The notes under the pieces were generated by a model that was not told where the DNA came from, searched no databases, and saw only the letters and a list, made by a program, of their open reading frames with translations. A DNA stretch of 64,000 bases from Agromyces sp. SYSU T00194 (GTDB taxonomy: Bacteria; Actinomycetota; Actinomycetes; Actinomycetales; Microbacteriaceae). Made by a program: the position numbers and the translations under genes. Where the stretch lies: the NCBI RefSeq assembly GCF_040496035.1, contig NZ_JBEPJZ010000001.1:1674001-1738000 (forward strand). Reading direction: 5' to 3'. Positions within the stretch are counted from its first letter, which is position 1. Each line of letters starts with the position of its first letter. Below are positions 54,308 to 63,307 of the stretch, piece by piece.

Positions 54308-56779
54308 TCAGTTCGCCGCCCGATCGATCGTCCCGACCAGGTCGCTCGTGCTCCGGAGCGCGCTGCTCGCGACCACGTCGTCCGCCGTCGGCCGGGCACA
54401 CGTCGTCACGAGGAACGTGTGGCTCTCCCCGGGCAACAGCGTGACCATTCCCGAGTCCACTCGCGCCCCGGGATCGAACCGGTCGGCCAGGCAGCAGAGG
54501 TCCAGCAGGACGGACCGGGCGAGTACGACGATCGCGATGCCGTCGTCGAGTTCCGCCACGCCGACCTCGAAGCTCGGTGCGGCCAGCGGGAGCCGGTTCG
54601 GCTCGACATCCGGGCGGACGCGGCGCAGCTCATCGGCGGTCGCGATCACCAGGCCGTCCCCCGTCGGGTCCGTGCGGAAGGCCGACGGCAGTGCGTGCCG
54701 CCGCGTCGACCTCGGTGGCACGACGACGAGGATGCGGTCGCGAGCCTGCAGGGTGCCGGTCGCGCTCACGCGCCGCAGCGACCACTCGGACTCCCAGGTG
54801 GAGTCCGTGTCGTTGGAGACGACGAGTTCCGCATCGGTGAGGATTCCCGTGCGGTCGGCGAACGCGTCCCGTACCGAGAACCACGCCGGCTTGCGCACGC
54901 CCGCGGCATCGACGAGGGACCAGGAGACGGCGGGCCAGACGTCGTTGAGCTGCCAGACGATGAGCCCCGTCGAGCGCGGCTCGCGGCCCTGGAAGTGATC
55001 CATGCCGAAGCGCAGCCCGCGCGCCTGGTTGAGCTGCGTGGTCCAGACCCAGTCGTCGAACCCGCGGGGCTCGGGCAGGTGCGCGGCGTACGAGGCCTCC
55101 AGCTTGCGGACGCCGTCGATGCCCTTCTGGCGCCGCCGCAGCTGCCCGGTGCGCGGGTGGTCCAGGGAGCCGTCGGCGATCGCCGACCGGAGCGTCGAGG
55201 CGGACGCTGCGGACTGGAGGCCGAACTCCGACACGAAGCGCGCGGGGAGCTTCGCGTAGGCGGTGTAGTCGTCGCGGTTCCAGACGTCCCAAGCGTGCGT
55301 CAGGGCGTCCCTCGGGTCGTTCTGGTCGGCCGAGATGCGCGAGAACGGGCTGCTCGGGATGTACACGCGTTCGGGATCCATCCGGGCGAGGGTGCCGGGG
55401 ATCATCGTGTCGTAGTACTCGCGTCCCCACGTCCGGTCCCCGAGCTCGGAGGCCCAGCCCCATTCGGTGACGCCCCACAGGTTCTCGTTGCTGCCGTTCC
55501 AGACGGCCAGCGAGGGGTGCGAGGCCAGTCGGTCGACCGCGTCGGCGATCTCGGAAGCGACCTCGGAGCGCAGCGGCTCCTCCTCGGGGTAGGCCGCGCA
55601 CGAGAACATGAAGTCCTGCCAGACGAGCAGCCCCTCCGCGTCGCACCGGTCGTAGAACGCATCGGACTCGTAGACGCCCCCGCCCCAGACGCGCACGGTG
55701 TTGGCGTTCAGGTCGATCGCATCCCCGAGGCGCCGCCGATACCGTTCTGAGGTCGTCTCGGAGGGGAACAGGCTCTCCGGGATCCAGTTCACCCCGCGCG
55801 TCGTCATCGGCTCCCCGTTCACGACCACCGAGAAGGGGACGCCCTCCGCGTCCGGCGTGGAGTCGATCGCGATCGTCCGGAACCCGATGCGCTGCCGTCG
55901 GATGTCGCCGCCCGTGCGCACCTCGAGGTCGTACCGCGGCTGCTCGCCCATGCCCCGCGGCCACCACAGTTCCGGTGACGGCACACGCAGTTCGAGTTCG
56001 CCCGACCGACCGATCTCCGCCACCGCGTCGACGACCGAGCCCCATCCGGCGATGGTGCACTCGACGTGCGACGCCTCGCCCGGGCGTTCGTGCTCCAGGT
56101 CGACCCGCACCAGGGCGCGCCCGCTCGCGCCCGCGTGGGCGCGTACGGCCGCGATGCGGACGTCGCTCCAGGACTCGAGGCGGACCTCGCGCCAGATCCC
56201 GGCGGTGATCGCCTCGGGCCCCCAGTCCCAGCCGAAGTTGCATGCCGCCTTTCGGATGAAGGCGAACGGATGCGGGTACAGCATCGGCAACGGGCCCAGC
56301 CGCCGCGCCTCTGCCCGGGCGTGGTCCAGCGCGGGGAGGAACTCGACCGCCAAGGTGTTCGTCCCCTGCACGAGCGCGTCGGCGACATCGAGGCGGTACG
56401 ACCGATGCTGGTTGGCGGTTCGGGCGAGGAGGCGACCGTTGAGCGAGACCCGCGCGATCGTGTCCAGGCCGTCGAACACGAGGTCGTGGCGTCGATGGTC
56501 GTCGCGCCGCCACTCGAAGTCGAGCTCGTACGTCCAGGACGAGCGGCCGATCCAGGCCAGGCCCACCTCGTTGTCGCCGTCGCGCACGTCGGGCACGAGT
56601 CCGTGCCGCAGCAGGTCGGTGTGGACCACGCCGGGGACCGTGGCGTCGACGACGCGCCCCTCGAGGTACCCGGGTACCGGCCCGCCGCTCGCCCGGAGCG
56701 TCCAACCGTCGTCGAGGCGTCGCGTTCGCATCGCCGTCGTCGCGCCCGGCCGGCGGACCGCACTTCGGTGTGATGTCAT
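54308..56779 (-). CDS. Beta-mannosidase-type glycoside hydrolase family 2
   Basis: An 823-residue GH2 enzyme of the beta-mannosidase subgroup. The N-terminal jelly roll carries VDATVPGVVHTDLLRHGLVPDVRDGDNE, the barrel starts GVNWIPESLFPSE, the acid/base Glu is in AVWNGSNENLWG (about residue 430) and the nucleophile Glu is in FVSEFGLQS (about residue 518). No signal peptide is seen, so it acts in the cytoplasm on imported oligosaccharides. The ATG at 56779 is preferred to 56785 because AGGAAGG then stands seven bases upstream. A perfect 26-bp palindrome lies 101 bases upstream, next to the stop of the LacI gene, giving this enzyme its own LacI-controlled promoter. Confidence 0.88.
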   Translation of the reverse strand: MTSHRSAVRRPGATTAMRTRRLDDGWTLRASGGPVPGYLEGRVVDATVPGVVHTDLLRHGLVPDVRDGDNEVGLAWIGRSSWTYELDFEWRRDDHRRHDLVFDGLDTIARVSLNGRLLARTANQHRSYRLDVADALVQGTNTLAVEFLPALDHARAEARRLGPLPMLYPHPFAFIRKAACNFGWDWGPEAITAGIWREVRLESWSDVRIAAVRAHAGASGRALVRVDLEHERPGEASHVECTIAGWGSVVDAVAEIGRSGELELRVPSPELWWPRGMGEQPRYDLEVRTGGDIRRQRIGFRTIAIDSTPDAEGVPFSVVVNGEPMTTRGVNWIPESLFPSETTSERYRRRLGDAIDLNANTVRVWGGGVYESDAFYDRCDAEGLLVWQDFMFSCAAYPEEEPLRSEVASEIADAVDRLASHPSLAVWNGSNENLWGVTEWGWASELGDRTWGREYYDTMIPGTLARMDPERVYIPSSPFSRISADQNDPRDALTHAWDVWNRDDYTAYAKLPARFVSEFGLQSAASASTLRSAIADGSLDHPRTGQLRRRQKGIDGVRKLEASYAAHLPEPRGFDDWVWTTQLNQARGLRFGMDHFQGREPRSTGLIVWQLNDVWPAVSWSLVDAAGVRKPAWFSVRDAFADRTGILTDAELVVSNDTDSTWESEWSLRRVSATGTLQARDRILVVVPPRSTRRHALPSAFRTDPTGDGLVIATADELRRVRPDVEPNRLPLAAPSFEVGVAELDDGIAIVVLARSVLLDLCCLADRFDPGARVDSGMVTLLPGESHTFLVTTCARPTADDVVASSALRSTSDLVGTIDRAAN

Positions 56780-56879
56780 CCTCATCCCTTCCTGGGGCGA
56801 AGGGCCCGCGAAAGGCGGGCCCCGCCGGCCGCCGCGTCGCAGTGCGCACGCACCGGTCGGGATGAGCGTACCGATGCAC

Positions 56880-56905
56880 TCGAAAATTCTCTAGAGAATT
56901 TTCGA
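56880..56905. promoter_or_regulatory. LacI-type operator, perfect 26-bp palindrome
   Basis: The core is AAATTCTCTAGAGAATTT, extended on both sides by the matching arms TCGA and TCGA. It sits between the LacI stop codon and the beta-mannosidase start. Two related sites, upstream of the LacI gene and of the FAD oxidoreductase gene, share the CGAAAAT arm. Confidence 0.75.
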
Positions 56906-56907
56906 AG

Positions 56908-57918
56908 TCACCGTGACGGAGCGGCGGTCGAGGCGCGCACGATGAGCCGGGTCGCGAGTTCCGTCCGAGGCGGCACGGTGTCCCTGTCGCCGGAGAGGAG
57001 TGCGAGCACCTGCTGCACCGCCTGCGACCCCATCAGGAAGATCGGCTGGTGGACGGTCGTCAGGGGCGGCGAGGACATCTGCGCGACGATCAGGTCGTCG
57101 AATCCGATCACGGAGAGCTGGTCCGGCACGCGGACGCCCACGCGTCGCGCCGCCTCCACGACACCGAGTGCCTGGAAGTCGCTGGCCGCGATGATGCCCG
57201 TCGGGGGCTCCGGGAGCGCGAGCAGGCGCGACCCGAGCTCGATCCCGGAGTCGAACGTGAAGTCCTGGTCGAGGTGGTACTCCGGGTCGAGGTCGACGCC
57301 GGCCGCGCGGATCGCCGCCTCGAAGCCCGAGATCCGCGCCTGGCCGGCGAGGATGTCCGGGAGGCCTCCGAGCAGCGCGATGCGACGGTGGCCGAGTTCG
57401 AGCAGGTGCTGGGTGGCCGTGTAGGCGCCCGACCAGTTCGTCGAGCCGATGCTCACCAGCTTGTCGTCCGGCTGGTCGACGGGATCCACGGCGACCAGCT
57501 CGATCCCGCGATCCGCGAGCATCGCGCGATGCTCGCGGTCCAGGCGCGACGTCACGGCGAGGAGCCCGTTCGTGCCGGCCGCGGCGAGTTCGTCCACCCA
57601 CCGAGCCGTCGGGCGTGGCTCCGGGTACGGGGCGATCATCAGGCGGGCCCCGGCGGCAGCGCTGGTCTCCATCGCACCGCGGATGACCTCGAGGGTGAAC
57701 GGGGAGTGCATGTCGCGGGCGATCAGCGTGATCACGGTCGACAGGGAACGGCGCTTCCGCGTCGAGACGTAGCCGTTCTCGTCCAGTACCCGCTGCACGC
57801 GTTCGCGCGTGGCGTCCGAGACATCCGCCCCGCCGTTGGCGACCTTGGACACCGTGGAGATCGAGACGCCCGCGATGGTCGCGACGTCCGCCAGTGAGAG
57901 GCGCTTCGCTCGTGGCAT
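56908..57918 (-). CDS. LacI-family transcriptional regulator 1
   Basis: A 336-residue LacI-type repressor. The helix-turn-helix is at residues 5-25 (LSLADVATIAGVSISTVSKV), the hinge helix is near residue 50, and the periplasmic-binding-protein-like sensor domain fills the rest (GSTNWSGAYTATQHLLELGHRRIALLGG, IIAASDFQALGVVEAARRVGVRVPDQLSVIGFDD). It probably senses a mannose- or glucose-containing oligosaccharide. The ATG at 57918 begins just before the HTH. Three similar palindromes (56880, 57963, 58106) bracket it and the two neighbouring enzyme genes. Confidence 0.9.
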   Translation of the reverse strand: MPRAKRLSLADVATIAGVSISTVSKVANGGADVSDATRERVQRVLDENGYVSTRKRRSLSTVITLIARDMHSPFTLEVIRGAMETSAAAGARLMIAPYPEPRPTARWVDELAAAGTNGLLAVTSRLDREHRAMLADRGIELVAVDPVDQPDDKLVSIGSTNWSGAYTATQHLLELGHRRIALLGGLPDILAGQARISGFEAAIRAAGVDLDPEYHLDQDFTFDSGIELGSRLLALPEPPTGIIAASDFQALGVVEAARRVGVRVPDQLSVIGFDDLIVAQMSSPPLTTVHQPIFLMGSQAVQQVLALLSGDRDTVPPRTELATRLIVRASTAAPSR

Positions 57919-57962
57919 CCGTGCCCACCTCGCATTTCCTGGATCGGGTGCGGCGGTCCGCA

Positions 57963-57983
57963 CGTTTTCCCGGGAGATTTTCG
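57963..57983. promoter_or_regulatory. LacI-type operator, diverged copy upstream of the regulator gene
   Basis: Read on the minus strand the site begins CGAAAATCTCCC and ends GGGAAAACG. It keeps the CGAAAAT arm of the perfect palindrome at 56880 and lies 45 bases upstream of the regulator's start, in position for autoregulation. Confidence 0.5.
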
Positions 57984-58105
57984 GAGCCAGTATAGGGTGC
58001 GGGGTCCCGCGCATTGCGGGCAGCTCAGCGCCCCGTCCCTGGGCGTCGCGACGAGCGATGGTGTCTGGGTTCCGTTTGGGGACTCGACGTGCGTCTTGCA
58101 ATTCT

Positions 58106-58130
58106 CGAAAATTCTGTGAGAATTTCCACG
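58106..58130. promoter_or_regulatory. LacI-type operator upstream of the FAD oxidoreductase
   Basis: AAATTCT-GTG-AGAATTT (58109-58125) has the same half-sites as the palindrome at 56880, with the flanking arm CGA on the left. It ends 30 bases before the oxidoreductase start. Confidence 0.7.
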
Positions 58131-58160
58131 AACTTTGCGAATCGAGGACGAGGAGCCGCC

Positions 58161-59774
58161 ATGGCCGAGAACGACATCCGAGCCGACCTGGTCGTCGTGG
58201 GGGGCGGACTCGGTGGCATCGCCGCCGCGCTGGCCGCGCTCGAGCTCGGCCTTCGAGTGGTGATGACCGCGCCGGGCGAGTGGCTCGGCGGGCAGCTCAC
58301 CGCCCAGGGCGTCCCGCCGGACGAGCCGAGGTGGATCGAGGAGATCGCCCCCACCTCCAGCTATGCGCGGATGCGCGAGCTGACCCGGCGCGCCTATCTC
58401 GAGGACTACCCCCTGGCCGCGGACGTGCGTGCGGCCGCCCACCTCAACCCCGGCGCGGCCCGCGTCTCCCGCATCTGCGCGGAGCCGCGCGTGTCGGCGC
58501 AGGTGATCGAGCGGATGCTCTCACCCCACCTGGCGGACGGGACGCTCACCGTGCTCCGCCACCGCGTGCCGGTCGCGGTCGACCGAGCGGGCGACACGCT
58601 CACCGCGGTCACCGTCCGCGACACACGGGACGGACGCGAGACGTGTCTGCCCGGCCGGTACTTCGCCGATGCCACGGAGTTGGGCGACCTGCTGCCCCTG
58701 GCGGAGGTCGCGCACGTGATCGGCGCGGAAGCCCGTGGCGAGACCGGGGAGCTGCACGCACCGGAGATCGCCGATCCCCTCGACCAGCAGGCCGTCACCT
58801 GGTGTGCAGCACTCGAGTTCGACCCCGACGGCGAGCACGTCATCGATCGGCCGGCCGGGTACGAGGCCTGGAGGACGCGCCGGGCGCCGTTCTGGCCGGG
58901 TCCCCAGCTGTCGTGGCGCGCGTTGAACGTGCGAACGCTCGACCCGGTCGACATGCCGCTGTTCCCGACCCCCGGGAGCGAGCTCGATCTGTGGCAGGAC
59001 ACCGACCTGTGGCGATACCGGCGCGTGCTCGCGTCGGAGTCGTTCGACCGCGGATGGCGGGGAAACGAGGTCACCATCGTGAACTGGCCGCACAACGACT
59101 ACTGGGATGAGCCATTGCTCGACGCCCACGGCACCTACGACGACGCTGCGGCCGAGCGCGCCCGCGGACTGACGCTCGCCCTGGTGCACTGGATGCAGAC
59201 GGAGGCGCCGAGGCACGACGGGGGCGTCGGGTACCCGGAACTGCGGCTCCGCGGCGACGTCCTCGGCACCGACGACGGATTGGCGCAGGAACCCTACATC
59301 CGCGAGTCCCGCCGCATCCGGGCGCTCTTCACGGTGACCGAGGAGCACATCGGCGAGGAGATGCGCGGCGGCGGCGCGGGCGCCGCGGTGTTCGCCGATA
59401 CCGTGGGCATCGGCTCGTATCGCATCGACCTGCACCCGAGCACGGCGGGTCGCAGCTACGTCGACATCGGATGCTTCCCGTTCCAGATCCCCCTCGGAGC
59501 CCTGCTCCCCGCCGACACGGGCAACCTGCTCGCAGCGAACAAGAACATCGGCACCACCCACATCAGCAACGGCGCCTACCGGCTGCACCCGGTCGAATGG
59601 TCGATCGGCGTCGCCGTCGGCGCCGTCGCGGCGCTCTGCATCGCCGAGCGACGTCTCCCGCGCGACCTCCTCGCGGATGAGGCGCTCCTCGAGACGCTGC
59701 AGCAGCAGGTACTGGCGCGCCGGCTGGGGGTCGAGCTGGAGTGGCCGGAGCGGCTGCGGGCGCTCGACGGCTAG
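58161..59774 (+). CDS. FAD-dependent oxidoreductase (FAD_oxidored type) of the glycosidase locus
   Basis: A 537-residue flavoprotein. The FAD dinucleotide motif is VVVGGGLGGIAAALAALELG at residues 10-29, followed by the GEWLGGQLT segment. The C-terminal signature (HPSTAGRSYVDIG, ALLPADTGNLLAANKNIGTTHISNGAYRLHPVEWSIG) is typical of the FAD_oxidored family found in carbohydrate loci, some members of which are mis-annotated as xanthan lyase. The reaction is not established; oxidation of a sugar hydroxyl is one possibility. A close paralogue lies at the right end of the window. A GAGGACGAGGAG ribosome-binding site and a LacI-type operator precede the ATG. Confidence 0.82.
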   Translation: MAENDIRADLVVVGGGLGGIAAALAALELGLRVVMTAPGEWLGGQLTAQGVPPDEPRWIEEIAPTSSYARMRELTRRAYLEDYPLAADVRAAAHLNPGAARVSRICAEPRVSAQVIERMLSPHLADGTLTVLRHRVPVAVDRAGDTLTAVTVRDTRDGRETCLPGRYFADATELGDLLPLAEVAHVIGAEARGETGELHAPEIADPLDQQAVTWCAALEFDPDGEHVIDRPAGYEAWRTRRAPFWPGPQLSWRALNVRTLDPVDMPLFPTPGSELDLWQDTDLWRYRRVLASESFDRGWRGNEVTIVNWPHNDYWDEPLLDAHGTYDDAAAERARGLTLALVHWMQTEAPRHDGGVGYPELRLRGDVLGTDDGLAQEPYIRESRRIRALFTVTEEHIGEEMRGGGAGAAVFADTVGIGSYRIDLHPSTAGRSYVDIGCFPFQIPLGALLPADTGNLLAANKNIGTTHISNGAYRLHPVEWSIGVAVGAVAALCIAERRLPRDLLADEALLETLQQQVLARRLGVELEWPERLRALDG

Positions 59775-59803
59775 CGCGGGCCGTGCGCGGTGCGCGGCCC
59801 GCG
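59775..59803. terminator. Bidirectional hairpin between convergent genes
   Basis: CGCGGGCCG at 59775-59783 pairs with CGGCCCGCG at 59795-59803 across an 11-base loop. It begins directly after the oxidoreductase stop and lies between convergent genes. Confidence 0.6.
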
Positions 59804-59841
59804 GGCTTCCGTCTGCTCGGGCCCGCGCGTCGCGCCGCGGC

Positions 59842-60834
59842 TCATGCGGCGGATGCGCCTGCGCGAGCGTCGGTCGCGAAGACCTCGTGGAGTCGTCGAA
59901 CCGCGCGCGCGGTCGAGTCGGGTCCGCCGCCCTCGTGACCGTTGAAGGGCCACACGTCGATCTCCTTCGGCCCCGCGTATGCGTTGAACGCTCCGAAGAC
60001 CGTGGAGGGCTTGCAGGTGGCATCCATGAGCGCCGCGGAGAACCAGGCGGGAACCGTCGCGCGCCGCGCGAAGTTGACCCCGTCGAAGTAGGCCAGTGTG
60101 CGCAGCGTCGCTTCGACCCGGTCGCGATGGGTGCGCAGGTATCTCACCACCTCGTGGTACGGGTCGGTGTCGTGGATCGTCAGTGCGCGTGGGAAGTCGC
60201 ACAGGAACGGTACGAGCGGGACCGCCGCGACGAGGCCGTCCGACAGCGCCGCGGCGGCGAGCGTGATGCCGCCGCCCTGACTCCCGCCGAAGGCGGCGAT
60301 GCGGTGCGGGTCGATCGCCTCGATCGCGCGTGCCGCATCGATCGCCCGCACCGCGTCGGTGTAGACGCGCCGGTAGTAGAACGTCTCCGGCGACTCGATG
60401 CCGCGCGTCAGGAATCCCGGGACCTGCGGGCCGGCCGTGCCGGAGTCGGGAGTCGCTCCCGGTGACCAGGCCGCGCCCTGGCCGCGGGTGTCCATGTGCA
60501 GGTGCGCGAACCCGGCGGCGGCCCAGAGCAGGCCCTCGGTCGGACGCCCGCGACCACCGCCGTAGCCGACGAACTCGACCACCGCCGGGAGTGGACCCGG
60601 CCGGTCGTGGGGGAGGCGCAGCCACGCCTTCACCCGTTCGCCACCGAAGCCGGGGAACGTGACGTCGAACACGTCCACCAGGCGCAGTCCCGTATCGACC
60701 GGCTCCAACTCGACCGTGCCGCCGGCAGCGCGGGACTCGGCGATGGTGTCCGACCAGAACGCGTCGAAGTCGTCGGGATCGATCTGGGAGCTGCGATAGT
60801 CGCGGAGCTCGAGCTCCGGGAGGTCGAGGTGCAT
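59842..60834 (-). CDS. CE7 acetyl esterase (acetylxylan esterase / cephalosporin-C deacetylase type)
   Basis: A 330-residue carbohydrate esterase of family 7. The diagnostic motifs are all present: RGQ at 117-119 (TRGQG), the nucleophile Ser185 in FGGSQGGG, Asp in LMDATCKPST (about residue 270) and the catalytic His in FNGHEGG (about residue 299). The family removes O-acetyl groups from short sugars in the cytoplasm and shows broad substrate range. It is the last gene of the operon with GH1, a LacI regulator and a second FAD oxidoreductase; 17 bases separate it from the LacI gene. Acetylated oligosaccharides are thus expected as the nutrient. Confidence 0.9.
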   Translation of the reverse strand: MHLDLPELELRDYRSSQIDPDDFDAFWSDTIAESRAAGGTVELEPVDTGLRLVDVFDVTFPGFGGERVKAWLRLPHDRPGPLPAVVEFVGYGGGRGRPTEGLLWAAAGFAHLHMDTRGQGAAWSPGATPDSGTAGPQVPGFLTRGIESPETFYYRRVYTDAVRAIDAARAIEAIDPHRIAAFGGSQGGGITLAAAALSDGLVAAVPLVPFLCDFPRALTIHDTDPYHEVVRYLRTHRDRVEATLRTLAYFDGVNFARRATVPAWFSAALMDATCKPSTVFGAFNAYAGPKEIDVWPFNGHEGGGPDSTARAVRRLHEVFATDARAGASAA

Positions 60835-60851
60835 GCGGGCCCTTCCGCCGG

Positions 60852-61859
60852 TCAGTCCGTCGGCGGCGCCGTCGAGCCGCGTTCGATCAACGTGGTCGCC
60901 AGTTCCGTGTGGTGGGAGCGGGGATCGCGGCGTTCGATGAGGTCGAGCGCCATGCCGATCGCGGCGACGCCCATCTGCTCGAGCGGCTGGCGCACCGAGG
61001 TCAGGGGCGGCGAGGTCATCGAGGCGACCGCGAGGTCGTCGAAGCCCACGATGCTGACGTCCTCGGGCACCCGGGCACCCTCCAGCCGTGCGGCCTCGAT
61101 GGCGCCCATCGCCTGCTCGTCGCTGCCCGCGACGATCGCGGTCGGGCGCGGCGTGCATCGCAGCACCGTGCGCGCCTGCTCCAGCCCCGACTCGAACGTG
61201 AAGTGGCCAGGGACCACCAGGTCGGCGTCGATGCGCAGGCCGGCGGCCTCGAGCGCCTCGCGGTAGCCGGACAACCTCGCGCGCGAGATCATCGAGTCGT
61301 CGTCCCCGCAGAGCATGGCGATGCGCCGGTGTCCGAGGCCGATGAGGTGCTGCGCGGCCGTGAGGCCACCCGCCCAGTTCGTGGCGCCGATGCTGTAGGC
61401 GCCGAGGTTCGGTGCGTCCTTCGGGTTGACCACGACGAGCTGGATGCCCTGCGATTCGAGTCGCTGCTGCTGCTCGGAGTCGAGCACCGAGTGGATCGCG
61501 ATCACCGCGCTCGTGGTCCGCGGGGTGAACTGGTCGATCCACCCCTCGTCGGGCTCGTCGTCGCCGTGCTGCACCAGTGCGATGCGGGCGCCTCGCTGCT
61601 GGGCCTCGGCGAGTGCGCCGCGCATGATCTCCGCCGTGCTCGGGATCGTCATGGAGCGCACGAGCAGGGTGATCGTGGGGGTCGTCGAGCGCTTGCGCTT
61701 GGAGACGTACTGCTGCCCCTTGAGGATCTCGGTCACGCGGGCACGAGTGTCCTCCCCGACGTCGGCACTCCCGTTGGCGACCTTCGACACCGTGGAGATC
61801 GACACGCCCGCGAGCGCGGCCACGTCGGCCAGGCTCGGCCCCTTCGCCGAACTGCTCAT
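60852..61859 (-). CDS. LacI-family transcriptional regulator 2
   Basis: A 335-residue LacI-type repressor with the helix-turn-helix at residues 8-28 (PSLADVAALAGVSISTVSKV) and a complete sensor domain (IGATNWAGGLTAAQHLIGLGHRRIAML, AGSDEQAMGAIEAARLEGARVPEDVSIVGFDD). It is clearly paralogous to the regulator at 56.9 kb, including the NWxG...TAAQHL stretch. The ATG overlaps the GH1 stop (ATGA). It is unusual in standing inside, not at the edge of, the operon it presumably controls; the promoter lies beyond the window end. Confidence 0.9.
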   Translation of the reverse strand: MSSSAKGPSLADVAALAGVSISTVSKVANGSADVGEDTRARVTEILKGQQYVSKRKRSTTPTITLLVRSMTIPSTAEIMRGALAEAQQRGARIALVQHGDDEPDEGWIDQFTPRTTSAVIAIHSVLDSEQQQRLESQGIQLVVVNPKDAPNLGAYSIGATNWAGGLTAAQHLIGLGHRRIAMLCGDDDSMISRARLSGYREALEAAGLRIDADLVVPGHFTFESGLEQARTVLRCTPRPTAIVAGSDEQAMGAIEAARLEGARVPEDVSIVGFDDLAVASMTSPPLTSVRQPLEQMGVAAIGMALDLIERRDPRSHHTELATTLIERGSTAPPTD

Positions 61860-63307
61860 GCGACACCCCTCTCGTCGGCGACTCCGCCGACGTCCCCATG
61901 CAGGCGCTTGGTCCGCGCGAATGCGGAGTACCAGTCGAAGCTGCGCTTCGCGATCCGCGCCAGCGAACCATCCTCCACACGCATGATGCCAAACTTCGGC
62001 ACGAATCCGTGGCCCCACTCGAAGTTGTCGATCCATGTCCACAGGTAGAACCCTCGAACGTCGACCCCATCGCGCAGGCAGTCGTGGATCGCGGTCAGGT
62101 GCGCGCCGATGTGATCGATGCGGTCCGCGTCGTCGACGGTCCCGTCCGGGCGCACGACATCGTCGAAGGCGGCGCCGTTCTCGGTCACGGCGAGCGGCAG
62201 GTCGGGGAACTCCGCCGACAGGCCGCGCAGGATGCCCGCGAGCGCCTCCGGTGCGATGTTCCATCCCATCGCCGTGTACGGGGGATCCTGCGGGAGGAAC
62301 TCGACGTCCTCCGCGCCGACCCAGGGCGATGCTCCCGGCATGTGGCCGTCGGCCGTCGACCGCTCCGTCACGCCGTCCCACAGGCGGACGCGGAGCGTCG
62401 AGTAGTAGTTGACGCCGAGGAAGTCCAGCGGCTGCCGGATCTGGTCGAGGTCCCCGTCACGGACGAACGACCAGTCGGTGAGCTCGGTCGTGCGTTCACG
62501 GAGCCCGGCCGGATACGCGCCGCGGAGCATCGGACCGAGGAAGGACTGGTTGGCCGTGTCGTCGATGCGCTGCTCGGCCGTGCCGGCGTCGTCGCCCACC
62601 CCTCGCGGCACCTGGATGTTGAGCGCGACGCCGAGCTGCGCCCCGTCATGGGCGTGCGGTCGCAGGGCCTGCATCCCGAGCCCGTGCGCCAGGTTCAGGT
62701 GGTGCGCGGCGCGGAGCGCCGCGACCGGGTCGGTCCGGCCGGGCGCCATGACCCCGGAGGCGTGTCCCAGGAATGCCGCGCACCAGGGCTCGTTGAGGGT
62801 CATCCAGGTGTCCACCCGGTCGCCGAGTGCGCGCCCGACGAGATCGGCGTACTCGCCGAAGCGGAACGCGGTCTCGCGGCTCGTCCAGCCGCCCTCGTAC
62901 TCGAGCGCCTGCGGCAGATCCCAGTGGTACAGGGTGAGGGCGGGGCGGATGCCACGTGCGAGCAGTCCGTCGACCAGGCGCTCGTAGAAGTCCAGGCCGG
63001 CCCGGTTCGCGCGACCTGCTCCCGTCGGGAGGACGCGCGACCACGACACCGAGAACCGGTAGGCGTCGACGCCGAGCCTGGCGAGGTCGTCCAGGTCGGA
63101 CTCGAGCCGATGGTAGTGGTCGATCGCGACGTCCCCCGTGGACCCGTCACGGATGCGTCCGGGCGTGTGCGAGAACGTGTCCCAGATGCTCGGGCCCCGT
63201 CCGTCGTCCCGGGCACCGCCCTCGATCTGGTACGCGGCGGTCGCCACCCCCACCGTGAAGTCGTCGGGGAACACGAGCGCGGGCGCCGCGGCCGGGCGCG
63301 TACCCAT
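61856..63307 (-). CDS. Glycoside hydrolase family 1 beta-glucosidase-type enzyme
   Basis: A 483-residue GH1 enzyme. The N-terminal signature FTVGVATAAYQIEGG, acid/base Glu173 in TLNEPW and nucleophile Glu375 in AVTENGAAF are all present; the length is normal. There is no signal peptide. It cleaves beta-glucosides, or possibly beta-galactosides or beta-mannosides, from short sugars in the cytoplasm. Its ATG overlaps the stop of the upstream FAD oxidoreductase by one base (TGATG), and its stop overlaps the LacI start, so the four genes are translated as one coupled unit. Confidence 0.92.
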   Translation of the reverse strand: MGTRPAAAPALVFPDDFTVGVATAAYQIEGGARDDGRGPSIWDTFSHTPGRIRDGSTGDVAIDHYHRLESDLDDLARLGVDAYRFSVSWSRVLPTGAGRANRAGLDFYERLVDGLLARGIRPALTLYHWDLPQALEYEGGWTSRETAFRFGEYADLVGRALGDRVDTWMTLNEPWCAAFLGHASGVMAPGRTDPVAALRAAHHLNLAHGLGMQALRPHAHDGAQLGVALNIQVPRGVGDDAGTAEQRIDDTANQSFLGPMLRGAYPAGLRERTTELTDWSFVRDGDLDQIRQPLDFLGVNYYSTLRVRLWDGVTERSTADGHMPGASPWVGAEDVEFLPQDPPYTAMGWNIAPEALAGILRGLSAEFPDLPLAVTENGAAFDDVVRPDGTVDDADRIDHIGAHLTAIHDCLRDGVDVRGFYLWTWIDNFEWGHGFVPKFGIMRVEDGSLARIAKRSFDWYSAFARTKRLHGDVGGVADERGVA

